From an uncultured Clostridia bacterium (lineage in GTDB: Bacteria; Bacillota; Clostridia; Oscillospirales; Acutalibacteraceae): a DNA stretch of 64,000 bases. The position numbers and the translations under genes were made by a program. Shown one piece after another: positions 34,810 through 42,141 of the stretch. Within the stretch, counting starts at the first letter, position 1, and the number at the start of each line of letters is the position of its first letter. The stretch is taken from assembly GCA_947628665.1 (NCBI GenBank), contig CANRAU010000001.1:124001-188000 (forward strand), given 5' to 3'. The notes beneath the pieces were generated by a model. It did no database searches, was not told the DNA's origin, and saw only the letters and a program-made list of their open reading frames with translations.

Positions 34810-35409
34810 TTATAACAGACTTCTGCCCTCCAGCGCGCGCGAAAGCGTGATCTCATCGGCATATTCGAGATCTGCGCCGACGGGAATGCCGTATGCCAGC
34901 CGCGTCACTTTAACGCCTAAAGGCTTTAACAGCCGCCCGATATACATGGCTGTCGCTTCGCCCTCGACCGTCGGATTGGTCGCCATAATGACCTCGTTGA
35001 CGGTGTCGTTCTGAAGCCTTTGCAACAGCTCCTTGACGGTCAAATCATCCGGCCCAATGCCGTTCATCGGCGAGATCGCGCCGTGCAGCACATGATAAAG
35101 CCCATGATATTCGTGTATGCGCTCAAAAGCAAGCACGTCGCGCGGACTTTCGACGACGCAAATGGTGGAGTGGTCGCGGGCGTCGTTTTGACAGATCGGG
35201 CAAACCGCTTCCTGGGTCAAATTGCGGCAGATGCGGCAATGATGTACGCCTTCATGCGCGTTGACGATGGCGTTTGCCAGCGCATGGGTCTCCTCATCGG
35301 TCAAGCCCAGCACATAAAACGCCATCCGTTCGGCGGATTTTGCACCGACGGAGGGCATTTTGCGGAATTCATCGATCAACTGCTCTAAAATCGGAATGGT
35401 GTAAGCCAT
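34810..35409 (-). CDS. recR: Recombination mediator protein RecR
   Basis: RecR works with RecF/RecO to load RecA at gaps. The start has the helix-hairpin-helix region (LIDEFRKMPSVGAKSAERMA). The four-Cys zinc finger CRICRNLTQEAVCPIC is at about residues 57-75, and a Toprim domain follows (ICVVESPRDVLAFE, NPTVEGEATAMYIGRLLKP). The stop of ybaB overlaps its ATG. Part of the conserved SRP RNA-dnaX-ybaB-recR cluster. Confidence 0.97.
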   Translation of the reverse strand: MAYTIPILEQLIDEFRKMPSVGAKSAERMAFYVLGLTDEETHALANAIVNAHEGVHHCRICRNLTQEAVCPICQNDARDHSTICVVESPRDVLAFERIHEYHGLYHVLHGAISPMNGIGPDDLTVKELLQRLQNDTVNEVIMATNPTVEGEATAMYIGRLLKPLGVKVTRLAYGIPVGADLEYADEITLSRALEGRSLL

Positions 35410-35756
35410 TAAAACATACCGCCCATGCCCGGCAGCCCCGAAAGGCCGCCCGTCACTTTGCCCATTTCGCGTTCCGCCGTTTCGTCGGCCTTGCGCATGG
35501 CTTCATTGAGCGCCGCGAGCAGAAGATCCTCGAGCATTTCGGTCTCCTCGGGATCGACGACCTCGGGTTTAATGTGGATCGCCTTGATCTCATGCGCGCC
35601 GTTGACGGTCACATCGACTGCGCCGCCGCCTGCCGAAGCGCTGTATTCGGCCACGGCCAGCTCGCCTTGCAGCGTTTCCATATTGGTCTGCATTTCCTGC
35701 AGCTTTTTCATCATATTGGCGCCTGTCGGCCCTTGGTTCGGAATTCTTGCTTTCAT
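35409..35756 (-). CDS. ybaB: YbaB/EbfC nucleoid-associated protein
   Basis: A 115-residue dimeric DNA-binding protein with a coiled-coil N-terminal part (MMKKLQEMQTNMETLQGELA) and the family core GAHEIKAIHIKPEVVDPEE, DLLLAALNEAMRKA. It sits between dnaX and recR as in most bacteria, 13 bp after dnaX. Confidence 0.95.
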   Translation of the reverse strand: MKARIPNQGPTGANMMKKLQEMQTNMETLQGELAVAEYSASAGGGAVDVTVNGAHEIKAIHIKPEVVDPEETEMLEDLLLAALNEAMRKADETAEREMGKVTGGLSGLPGMGGMF

Positions 35757-35769
35757 GACGTTCTCCTTT

Positions 35770-37506
35770 TTACTGATCTTTCACTTGAACGCCGAGCGTT
35801 TGCGCACGGCGCAATAAATTCTCTAAAGGGTCTTTCTTTTTCGCGGGGGCGGCGTTCGGATTCGCCGCAGTGGGATCAAAAAGCCCGAGCTTGTATTTCA
35901 CGCCTGTTACGTCATATACCGCACGGGCAATGCAATTCGCGTGCGACCCTGTCTGCAAAAACTGCGCAAGGAGCGGGTTTTCGCTTTGGATCAGCAGATA
36001 TTCTCCGCGAAGTATCGCTTTGGAGTTCTGCATATGCGGCGCAAGCGGACGGTCAATGGAGGCAAGGCGTTCAAGCGCTTCGCTCCATTTGGGAAACGGC
36101 CGATCTGCGCTTGCAGATGCTTCCGTGGTTGCCGCCGCAGCTTCGGCCGCGGGCGGGGGTTCGGGGGATTTTTCCTGCGGCTTTTCGGAAGCGCTGTCCG
36201 CCGTGTGCGCGTTTGCCTGCGGCAGAACGGATTCGGGCTTCGCCGGAGGTGGGGAGAAGGGCTTCTCGGGTTCGGGTTCGGAGGCTGATTCGACGCTTGC
36301 GGCGGGAGACGGGTTCGCCTTATCTGTAAAGGTGTTTGCTTTTACAGGTGCGGACGGGACGCCGCGTTGCACGAGCCGCTCCAATTCCGCAATGCGTGCC
36401 GTAAGCGCGGCAGAGTCGGTATCCAACTGCGCGTCGGACAGGCGCAGAATCGCCATTTCTACCGTCACGCGCGGATTTGCGCCGCCCTTCAGGCGAACTG
36501 CCGCATCGTTGAGAATGTCCATGGCCGCCAAAATACGCGCAAGTGTAAAGTCCTCCGCCTGTACACGGATCTGCTCCAATTCACTCTGCGTGCAAACGAT
36601 CAGGTCTTTGTAATTCGGTACGCTGCTTGCGATCATCATGTGCCGAAAATGGGTGAGTAGGTCAGTCACCAGCCGCTCCATATTACAGGCGTTGTTATAA
36701 AGTTCCTGTAAAAGCGTAAGCGCGCGTGCGCTGTCATGTGCGGCGATCGCCGAGACGAGCGTGAACAGATGCTCGCGCCCCGCAAGCCCTGCCGCATCGC
36801 CGACCACCGATTCCGTGATCTCCGTATCGTAAGCGGCGCAGCGGTCGAGCAGAGAGAGCGCGTCGCGCATCGCACCGTCCGAAATGCGGGCGATGAGCAT
36901 CGCGCCGTCGGACGTGAGGGGGATATGCTCTTCGGAAGCGACGAACTGCAGCCGCTCGGCGATGTCTTCGGGGGCGATCCGTCTGAAATCAAAACGCTGA
37001 CAGCGCGAAAGAATGGTCGAGGGGAGCTTGTGGACTTCGGTCGTGGCCAAAATGAATTTAACGTGTTCGGGCGGCTCTTCCAAGGTTTTGAGCAACGCAT
37101 TGAACGCACCCGTCGAAAGCATATGCACCTCGTCGATGATATACACGCGATAGCGCGCATGAGTAGGCGTATAATTTGCCTCTTCCCGCAAATCGCGGAT
37201 ATTGTCCACGCCGTTGTTGGAGGCGGCGTCGATCTCGATCACATCCAAAATCGAACCGTTGTCGATCCCGCGGCAAATTTCGCAGGCGTTGCAGGGGTTG
37301 CCGTCGACAGGATGCAGACAGTTGACCGCCTTGGCAAGGATTTTGGCGCAGGAGGTTTTGCCCGTGCCGCGTGAACCCGTGAACAGGTACGCGTGTGCAA
37401 GCCGTCCGCTCTTGACAGCCCCCGTCAGAGAGGCCGTGACGTGCGGTTGCCCGACCACATCGGCAAAGGTTTGCGGCCGCCATTTGCGGTAAAGCACCTG
37501 ATACAT
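35770..37506 (-). CDS. dnaX: DNA polymerase III subunits gamma/tau
   Basis: The clamp-loader ATPase. Residues 1-20 (MYQVLYRKWRPQTFADVVGQ) are the standard start; Walker A GSRGTGKTS has K50, zinc ligands are C63, C72, C75 and C78, and IIDEVHMLS is Walker B. Domain III follows, then a Pro/Ala/Ser-rich linker (about residues 390-480) and a tau-like C-terminal domain. AGGAGG is eight bases before the ATG. The SRP RNA lies 50 bp upstream. Confidence 0.97.
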   Translation of the reverse strand: MYQVLYRKWRPQTFADVVGQPHVTASLTGAVKSGRLAHAYLFTGSRGTGKTSCAKILAKAVNCLHPVDGNPCNACEICRGIDNGSILDVIEIDAASNNGVDNIRDLREEANYTPTHARYRVYIIDEVHMLSTGAFNALLKTLEEPPEHVKFILATTEVHKLPSTILSRCQRFDFRRIAPEDIAERLQFVASEEHIPLTSDGAMLIARISDGAMRDALSLLDRCAAYDTEITESVVGDAAGLAGREHLFTLVSAIAAHDSARALTLLQELYNNACNMERLVTDLLTHFRHMMIASSVPNYKDLIVCTQSELEQIRVQAEDFTLARILAAMDILNDAAVRLKGGANPRVTVEMAILRLSDAQLDTDSAALTARIAELERLVQRGVPSAPVKANTFTDKANPSPAASVESASEPEPEKPFSPPPAKPESVLPQANAHTADSASEKPQEKSPEPPPAAEAAAATTEASASADRPFPKWSEALERLASIDRPLAPHMQNSKAILRGEYLLIQSENPLLAQFLQTGSHANCIARAVYDVTGVKYKLGLFDPTAANPNAAPAKKKDPLENLLRRAQTLGVQVKDQ

Positions 37507-37556
37507 CGAAAACGCCTCCTTTTGCGCGTCACGTTCATAAAAAAACACCTTAACTC

Positions 37557-37674
37557 GGTCATGCACCGTGCAGGCGGTCTGCGGCGCACAGGCTGACCGC
37601 TTAATGCTGCTCGGTTCCCCGCCTGACATGGTTCACGGAGCGCTGTCGCACAGGACCCACACGGTACACGACCC
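37557..37674 (-). ncRNA. ffs: Signal recognition particle RNA (small bacterial type)
   Basis: On the minus strand the apical loop region reads CATGTCAGGCGGGGAACCGA then GCAGCATTAAG, matching the conserved Ffh-binding domain. The ends GGTCGTGTACCGTG and CACGGTGCATGACC pair to close the long hairpin. A T-run follows the 3' end. The Alu domain is absent, so it is the short form. Ends are approximate. Location upstream of dnaX is conserved in Firmicutes. Confidence 0.92.
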
Positions 37675-37690
37675 AATTAAGGTAAAAATA

Positions 37691-37719
37691 ATTATACTAT
37701 AAAAAAGTCGGAAATGCAA
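37691..37719 (-). promoter_or_regulatory. Promoter of SRP RNA
   Basis: On the minus strand TTGCAT (37714-37719) and TATAAT (37691-37696) with 17-bp spacing. Confidence 0.8.
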
Positions 37720-37792
37720 TAGCCATTCTTGCTTATTTTCTCGCGCCGCGGCGCATTTACCCGCGAATGCAAAGAAAAATTCCGTTTTTCCC

Positions 37793-37821
37793 TTGACAAA
37801 CGGCAAGCGGACATATATAAT
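37793..37821 (+). promoter_or_regulatory. Consensus promoter of tRNA-Arg(TCT)
   Basis: TTGACA (37793-37798) and TATAAT (37816-37821), both perfect, with 17-bp spacing. Confidence 0.9.
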
Positions 37822-37839
37822 AATCAAGCACTTAAATTT

Positions 37840-37916
37840 GCGCTGATAGCTCAGTTGGATAGAGCATCTGCCTTCTAAGCAGAGGGTCGGGGGTTCGAGT
37901 CCCTCTCAGCGCGCCA
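37840..37916 (+). tRNA. tRNA-Arg (anticodon TCT)
   Basis: Acceptor GCGCTGA pairs with TCAGCGC; the anticodon loop is CTTCTAA with TCT; the T-arm is GGGGGTTCGAGTCCC (one wobble); CCA is encoded. The D-arm is AGCTCAGTTGGATAGAGC. Confidence 0.97.
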
Positions 37917-38340
37917 GTTTTGCGCAGAGAGCTTTGTTTCGTAAAGAGCTGATGCAAGCCCGCACAAGCTCGGGGACTCGAACCCCGAGGGGGTGAGCGG
38001 CGTGAAAAAAACGATTCGGTGAATCGTTTTTAGCCGCGAAGTCCGCCGTGCGTAAGCACAAGGATGCCCGATTTGCGCAGCAAAGCGGCGTCCCTCTCAG
38101 CGCGCCAGTTTTGCGCAGAGAGCTTTGTTTTGTAAAGAGCTGATGCAAGCCGCACAAGTTCGGGGACTCGAACCCCGAGGGGGTGAGCGGCGTAAAAAAA
38201 ACGATTCGGTGAATCGTTTTTAGCCGCGAAGTCCGCCGTGCGCAAGCACAAGGATGCCCGATTTGCGCAGCAAAGCGGTGTCCCTCTCAGCGCGCCAATT
38301 TTGTTTAACAAAGCGGCGTCCCTCTCAGCGTGTCGCTTGG
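37917..38340 (+). repeat. Tandem tail-repeat array after tRNA-Arg(TCT)
   Basis: The end of the tRNA (GTCCCTCTCAGCGCGCCA, own copy at 37899) recurs at 38090 and 38280, and in part (GTCCCTCTCAGCG) at 38318. The periods are 191 and 190 bp. Each full unit also holds an inverted T-arm copy (GGGACTCGAACCCCGAG, near 37974 and 38164) and a hairpin AAAACGATTC/GAATCGTTTT (around 38010-38032 and 38199-38221). Confidence 0.93.
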
Positions 38341-38356
38341 GTGCAATGCTTTATAT

Positions 38357-38434
38357 GGTGGGTATAGCTTAGTTGGTTAAAGCGCCAGTTTGTGGCACTG
38401 GAGACCGTCGGTTCGAATCCGACTTCCCACCCCA
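38357..38434 (+). tRNA. tRNA-His (anticodon GTG)
   Basis: The anticodon loop is TTGTGGC with GTG, the T-arm is GTCGGTTCGAATCCGAC, and CCA is encoded. A G at 38357 precedes the acceptor and faces discriminator C, the usual extra G-1 of tRNA-His. Acceptor GTGGGTA has one T-T mismatch with TTCCCAC. Confidence 0.95.
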
Positions 38435-38440
38435 CACTTT

Positions 38441-38485
38441 GAACTCCGCCGCGAGCGAGAATGGCGCAAGGGCGGAGTTCATTTT
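38441..38485 (+). terminator. Hairpin after tRNA-His
   Basis: GAACTCCGCC (38441-38450) pairs with GGCGGAGTTC (38471-38480), followed by ATTTT. Confidence 0.7.
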
Positions 38486-38498
38486 ACAAATTGCATAT

Positions 38499-38573
38499 TG
38501 GGGTGTCGTCAAGCGGTAAGACACAGCACTTTGACTGCTGCATTCGTAGGTTCGAATCCTGCCACCCCAGCCA
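38499..38573 (+). tRNA. tRNA-Gln (anticodon TTG)
   Basis: Acceptor TGGGGTG pairs with CACCCCA, the anticodon loop is CTTTGAC with TTG, the T-arm is GTAGGTTCGAATCCTGC, and CCA is encoded. Confidence 0.96.
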
Positions 38574-39376
38574 AAATCACGACCGTTGCCTTTCGGTAGC
38601 GGTCGTGATTTTTATGAGCAGGATTTGAACCTGAGAAGGTCCGCGCGTCAAGCGAACAGTCCTGTGGACTGTTTGCAGCGCGGAGCGCGAGGCGGGAACC
38701 AAACGCGCAGCGTTGGGTCGCCGAAGCGGCCAGTATGCGAAGCAGACGGTCGAATCCTGCCACCCCAGCCACGTCGTCGCGGACTTTGTATCGTTCGCGA
38801 CGACTTTTCTTTTGAAAAGTCATCTTTCACTCACGCCGTCACCTGCCCTCTTGCGGTACCCGAAATTCCCTGCTCGCGTTCGCTTCGCGGAATTTCGACC
38901 GCTACGCCAACAAATCCTCCCTGCATCTGCCACAGGCAGCGGTCGGATGTGTTGCCCCTTCCCGCAAAAAGTCACGCTCGGTTCGCCTGTTCGCTTGTAA
39001 ACGCGCTCACGACGGCTCGCTGTCGCTACCAACTTTTTGCGGTTATAAGGGCTGAATCCATTTTTCATAACCTATTGCCAAAAGTATGACTGCTGCCGAA
39101 AGGCAGCGGTCGTGTTTTTCATGAGCAGGATTCGAACCTGAGAAGGTCCGCGCTGCAAACAGTCCTGTGGACTGTTTGCAGCGCGGAGCGCGAGGCGGGA
39201 ACCAAACGCGCAGCGTTGGGTCGCCGAAGCGGACAGTATGCGAAGCAGACGGTCGAATCCTGCCACCCCAGCCAAAATCACGACCGTTGCCTTTCGGCAG
39301 TGGTCGTGATTTTCATGAGCAGGATTCGAACCTGAGAAGATCCGCGCGTCAAGCAAACATTCCTGTGGACTGTTTG
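38574..39376 (+). repeat. Tail-repeat array after tRNA-Gln
   Basis: The tRNA 3' end from the T-loop on (TCGAATCCTGCCACCCCAGC, then CA) recurs at 38750-38771 and 39253-39274. Hairpins that include ATCACGACCG/CGGTCGTGAT follow the tRNA and the last copy. ATGAGCAGGATT plus an inverted T-arm recurs at 38614, 39121 and 39315. The core (GCGAGGCGGGAACCAAACGC, then GCAGCGTTGGGTCGCCGAAG) is present twice. The third unit breaks off at about 39376, where AT-rich DNA starts. Confidence 0.92.
38772..39085. other. Insert inside the tRNA-Gln tail array, no gene seen
   Basis: About 310 bp between the first and second repeat units. It begins with a hairpin (GTCGTCGCG/CGCGACGAC) and contains an inverted pair CCGCAAAAAGT (38961-38971) and ACTTTTTGCGG (39031-39041). 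No plausible coding frame. Confidence 0.5.
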
Positions 39377-39386
39377 AAATTTGATA

Positions 39387-40991
39387 CTATTTCTTTTTTC
39401 CAAATAATCCTTTTAATGCACCGCCAAAATTACCATGCTCAAGCTTTGCTTTTTTCTTTTCAAGATATTGTTTTGCCTCAATAGCTTCATCAAGTGTTAT
39501 TCCAAGATTTAGTTCAATGAACTTTTTAAATTTTTCATAAGATACTTTATAATCTTCAATAGTAGTAAATGTAAGTCCTTTTGCGTATCTCAGTGCTCTA
39601 TCTCTTGCCGCCTGATGTCTGTCAACCTTAGAAAATACTTTTGTTCTGCAAAATTCTTTATCAAATTTCTCAAGGTAATCGTTTATTATTTTTAAATATT
39701 TTTTTGATACCTCTGATGAGAAAAGATTTTCAAATTCCTCACGTTTAGCCAATAAATTTCGTTCATATGGAAGCAGTGGCTCTGAATTTAGCGGAGATAT
39801 ATCTTTCATAAATTCAACTATTTCCGGCAATTCTTTTCTTGACAAATCCGCACTTTCTCTTGTCTCGCAAACGAAATCGTCAACTGTACGATATTTCAAA
39901 TCAAAATCTGCGATTAATGAATCAATATATTTTATACATTCGAGATTATCGTTTACATCAAGATTGATTTTTTTACAGTATTCAATAAGAAGATTTTTAG
40001 CTTTTATTGCGTCTTCCTCAGTTTCTCCCTGATTGCTTTTTACATATTCCAAAGCGTTTTTATCTTTAATATTTGTAAAGCCGTCTATATCGAAATAATC
40101 AGTTAAAATACTTAATTTTCCGTCATCACCGTATTTTGAAAATAAGTATTCATATATTTCCAAATTATACGGATCGAGAGCAATTACTTCCTTACATATG
40201 TCGGAAACCTTCTCATCGCCGATTGAACCGCTTTTTAAATTATTGATTAAACGCTGAGCTTTACTAATGTCATCATCATTTACTGTTCCCCAATTATAGT
40301 TTCCTCCTATAAGTTCGATAAACACAAACATCATAGATACAGACGATAGGTACACGCCCTCAACAAGTAATAATTTCACATTTTCATCCTTAAACAAAGT
40401 GTTTAAATCCGATTCCGCTTGTAATTTAGTCATAAAATTACCTGCGGTATTTACAATACTGTGAACAGCACCACTTGCCATATTCATTGCAGCAATATCC
40501 ATTTGGTGGCTGACCGCATTTATTGCATTACCGCCATATGTTCCGCCATACCATCGATCTCGATTGTCTTTTCTCTGTTGTCTGTATTGTTTTTGTAATT
40601 CAACATCATTGTTGATAGATGCAACTTTTTCAACAACAGCGTCCAATCTTTCATTAAAGTCATCCGAACATCCGAAGTTTACCGCATAATCGTAAATAGT
40701 ATTATAATCCCAATCAAACTGACCCAAGTTAATGAATGTGTCTTTTATATCGTCAATTATAACAGCAATACTCCGTTGGAAATCAACGGAAGCATTATTA
40801 ATAATATCATAGCAATTACGATATGCGTTATAAAATTCAATAAATGAATTTACTGCAGTACAGGCAAGCTGTTCATACCGTTTTTTTAATTCATTGTAAA
40901 TATTTCTGTCTTTTGGTATCTTTATTTTGCCAATAGGGCTATCAAATTCCTTTTCAACATATTCGCTATTTATAAAATTATTAAAATTCAT
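39387..40991 (-). CDS. 534-aa protein of unknown function in AT-rich island
   Basis: A large, mostly helical soluble protein with AT-rich codons unlike its surroundings. It has a Gly/Asn patch (YGGTYGGNAINAVSHQ), a possible short hydrophobic stretch (KLLLVEGVYLSSVSMMFVFI, about residues 215-235), an LDPYNLEIYEYLFSKYGDDG segment reminiscent of helical-repeat proteins, and a basic GGALKGLFGKKK end. GGAGGATAACG precedes the ATG. It overlaps the membrane-protein gene by 11 bp. I do not recognise a function. Confidence 0.85.
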   Translation of the reverse strand: MNFNNFINSEYVEKEFDSPIGKIKIPKDRNIYNELKKRYEQLACTAVNSFIEFYNAYRNCYDIINNASVDFQRSIAVIIDDIKDTFINLGQFDWDYNTIYDYAVNFGCSDDFNERLDAVVEKVASINNDVELQKQYRQQRKDNRDRWYGGTYGGNAINAVSHQMDIAAMNMASGAVHSIVNTAGNFMTKLQAESDLNTLFKDENVKLLLVEGVYLSSVSMMFVFIELIGGNYNWGTVNDDDISKAQRLINNLKSGSIGDEKVSDICKEVIALDPYNLEIYEYLFSKYGDDGKLSILTDYFDIDGFTNIKDKNALEYVKSNQGETEEDAIKAKNLLIEYCKKINLDVNDNLECIKYIDSLIADFDLKYRTVDDFVCETRESADLSRKELPEIVEFMKDISPLNSEPLLPYERNLLAKREEFENLFSSEVSKKYLKIINDYLEKFDKEFCRTKVFSKVDRHQAARDRALRYAKGLTFTTIEDYKVSYEKFKKFIELNLGITLDEAIEAKQYLEKKKAKLEHGNFGGALKGLFGKKK

Positions 40992-41298
40992 CGTTATCCT
41001 CCGAAGCAGTCATTTCATTTTTTGTTTTTTCTTCTGCAGGGAAATCAATTAAATCTTCGTCTTTTATCTCGAGCGGTTTTTTCATTTTGATTGCATAAAT
41101 GATTAGTACGATTATGCCTATAATGAGGGCCAGCCACCATGCAACATAAGATATACAAATGCCTCCGCCAAAGAGAAGAAGGAATACAAATCCGGCAATA
41201 AATATATTTTTTGTTATTGATGGTATCAATTTTTGTAAAGCCATAAACGCAACTACTGCAAGTAAAAGCCCCATAACGAGTGAAATTAATTTTGACAT
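40981..41298 (-). CDS. Small membrane protein of the AT-rich island, 105 aa
   Basis: Three predicted helices (about residues 3-20, 30-47 and 50-68) and a soluble acidic/Lys-rich C-terminal tail (KKPLEIKDEDLIDFPAEEKT onward). AAGGAGAATATTTTT precedes the ATG. It overlaps the start of the 534-aa gene, so both proteins are probably made together and may form a membrane complex. No family recognised. Confidence 0.8.
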   Translation of the reverse strand: MSKLISLVMGLLLAVVAFMALQKLIPSITKNIFIAGFVFLLLFGGGICISYVAWWLALIIGIIVLIIYAIKMKKPLEIKDEDLIDFPAEEKTKNEMTASEDNDEF

Positions 41299-41313
41299 AA
41301 AAATATTCTCCTT

Positions 41314-41604
41314 TTAAATTTTGTCTATATGGTCTTTGAGTATTTTTCTTATCCATTTTTCACTATATCCGAATTTAGTAGCTAACTGCTTTAAATTATA
41401 ACCGTCATATTCGTTGACTATCTGTATCGCTATAAATTCTTTGGTGAAAAGCTGAACAGGAAAAGTAATTTGCTGACCTCTGTATGCTGCGTGCAGTTTA
41501 AGCACGGCATCGATTCCAAGTAAATTTGCAATATCATTATAAGCTCCGTTTAGATATTCGCATTTAAGTTTACTTGGATCCATCTCGACATAAACCTCCT
41601 TCAT
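41314..41604 (-). CDS. Mor-family-like HTH protein
   Basis: A 96-residue protein. The C-terminal half (FIAIQIVNEYDGYNLKQLAT followed by KFGYSEKWIRKILKDH) matches the Mor transcription activator C-terminal HTH; the N-terminal half may dimerise. GGAAAGGAACG precedes ATG 41604. It is the first gene of the three-gene AT-rich unit, 15 bp before the membrane protein, so it may regulate that unit. Mor-like genes are common on mobile elements. Confidence 0.75.
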   Translation of the reverse strand: MKEVYVEMDPSKLKCEYLNGAYNDIANLLGIDAVLKLHAAYRGQQITFPVQLFTKEFIAIQIVNEYDGYNLKQLATKFGYSEKWIRKILKDHIDKI

Positions 41605-41767
41605 ATTTACGTTCCTTTCCACATTGTCTTATATTATGCTATATTTTTGCAGAAGAGTATAGAGCCGCACTTCATAGGAATAATTCCTTGTAAAATTCCG
41701 CAAAAAAGCACCGCAAGACAGATAAACTTATCTTGCAGTGCTTCATTTTGTTTTTGTGTGTATAATG
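41605..41767. other. AT-rich leader of the island
   Basis: No gene. It contains GCACTGCAAGATAAG-type sequence (minus strand) with an AAGACAGATAAACTTATCTT hairpin near 41715, and the likely promoter region of the island genes. Confidence 0.4.
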
Positions 41768-42097
41768 GGTGGAGGCTCAGCGCGACCCAGCAGGTATTTA
41801 AGCCCAGCGTCTGCGCGAGCAATACGACTCGTTCGCCGTAGCCCGCCCGCTCGTGGAGATCGTCGCTTCTCGCCCCGACGACGGCGATATAATTTTGCAC
41901 GCCGCGAAAACTGCCGTAACGCGCCATTATTCCCGTGAAGGCGTTCGGCTCGTCGGTGACCAACTGCAAATGCAGATTTCCTCGCGATTGCAGGCGTCGA
42001 TCTCGCTCTGCAATTTTTGCACCTTTTCCGCTTCAATCGGTTGATTTTTATACGCGCGGACGCTGTGCCGCTCGCGCATAGCTGTGTATAAGTCCAT
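41768..42097 (-). pseudogene. Nitroreductase family pseudogene (frameshifted, 3' truncated)
   Basis: From the ATG at 42097 the frame reads MDLYTAMRERHSVRAYKNQP, a clear nitroreductase start, then goes out of frame at about 41970-41985. The next frame resumes with HLQLVTDEPNAFTGIMARYG and continues to AQTLGLNTCWVAL, another family motif. About 41768 the homology stops at the AT-rich island and the C-terminal half of the enzyme is missing. GGAAGG precedes the old start. Confidence 0.85.
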
Positions 42098-42141
42098 AAA
42101 AAACCTTCCGCTGAAATTTTATGCCGTGACAGGGGATGGAT

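Noticed and set aside
35770..37506. Programmed frameshift in dnaX producing gamma
   Set aside because: I did not find a convincing slippery A-run with stem-loop near the expected position.
37906..38311. Two similar minus-strand open frames (83 and 93 aa) in the tRNA-Arg tail
   Set aside because: They arise from the 190-bp DNA repeat read on the opposite strand; similarity reflects repeated DNA, not paralogous proteins.
37917..38340. CRISPR array
   Set aside because: The direct repeats are about 190 bp apart and carry the tRNA 3' end; there are no 25-40 bp repeats with unique spacers and no cas genes.
37840..38573. Integrated element with attL/attR at tRNA 3' ends
   Set aside because: Repeated tRNA ends resemble att sites, but the DNA between them is only about 190 bp and no integrase is present; treated instead as repeat units.
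38509..39356. Similar open frames on both strands in the tRNA-Gln tail
   Set aside because: They follow the repeat units and cross tRNA and terminator sequence; no ribosome sites.
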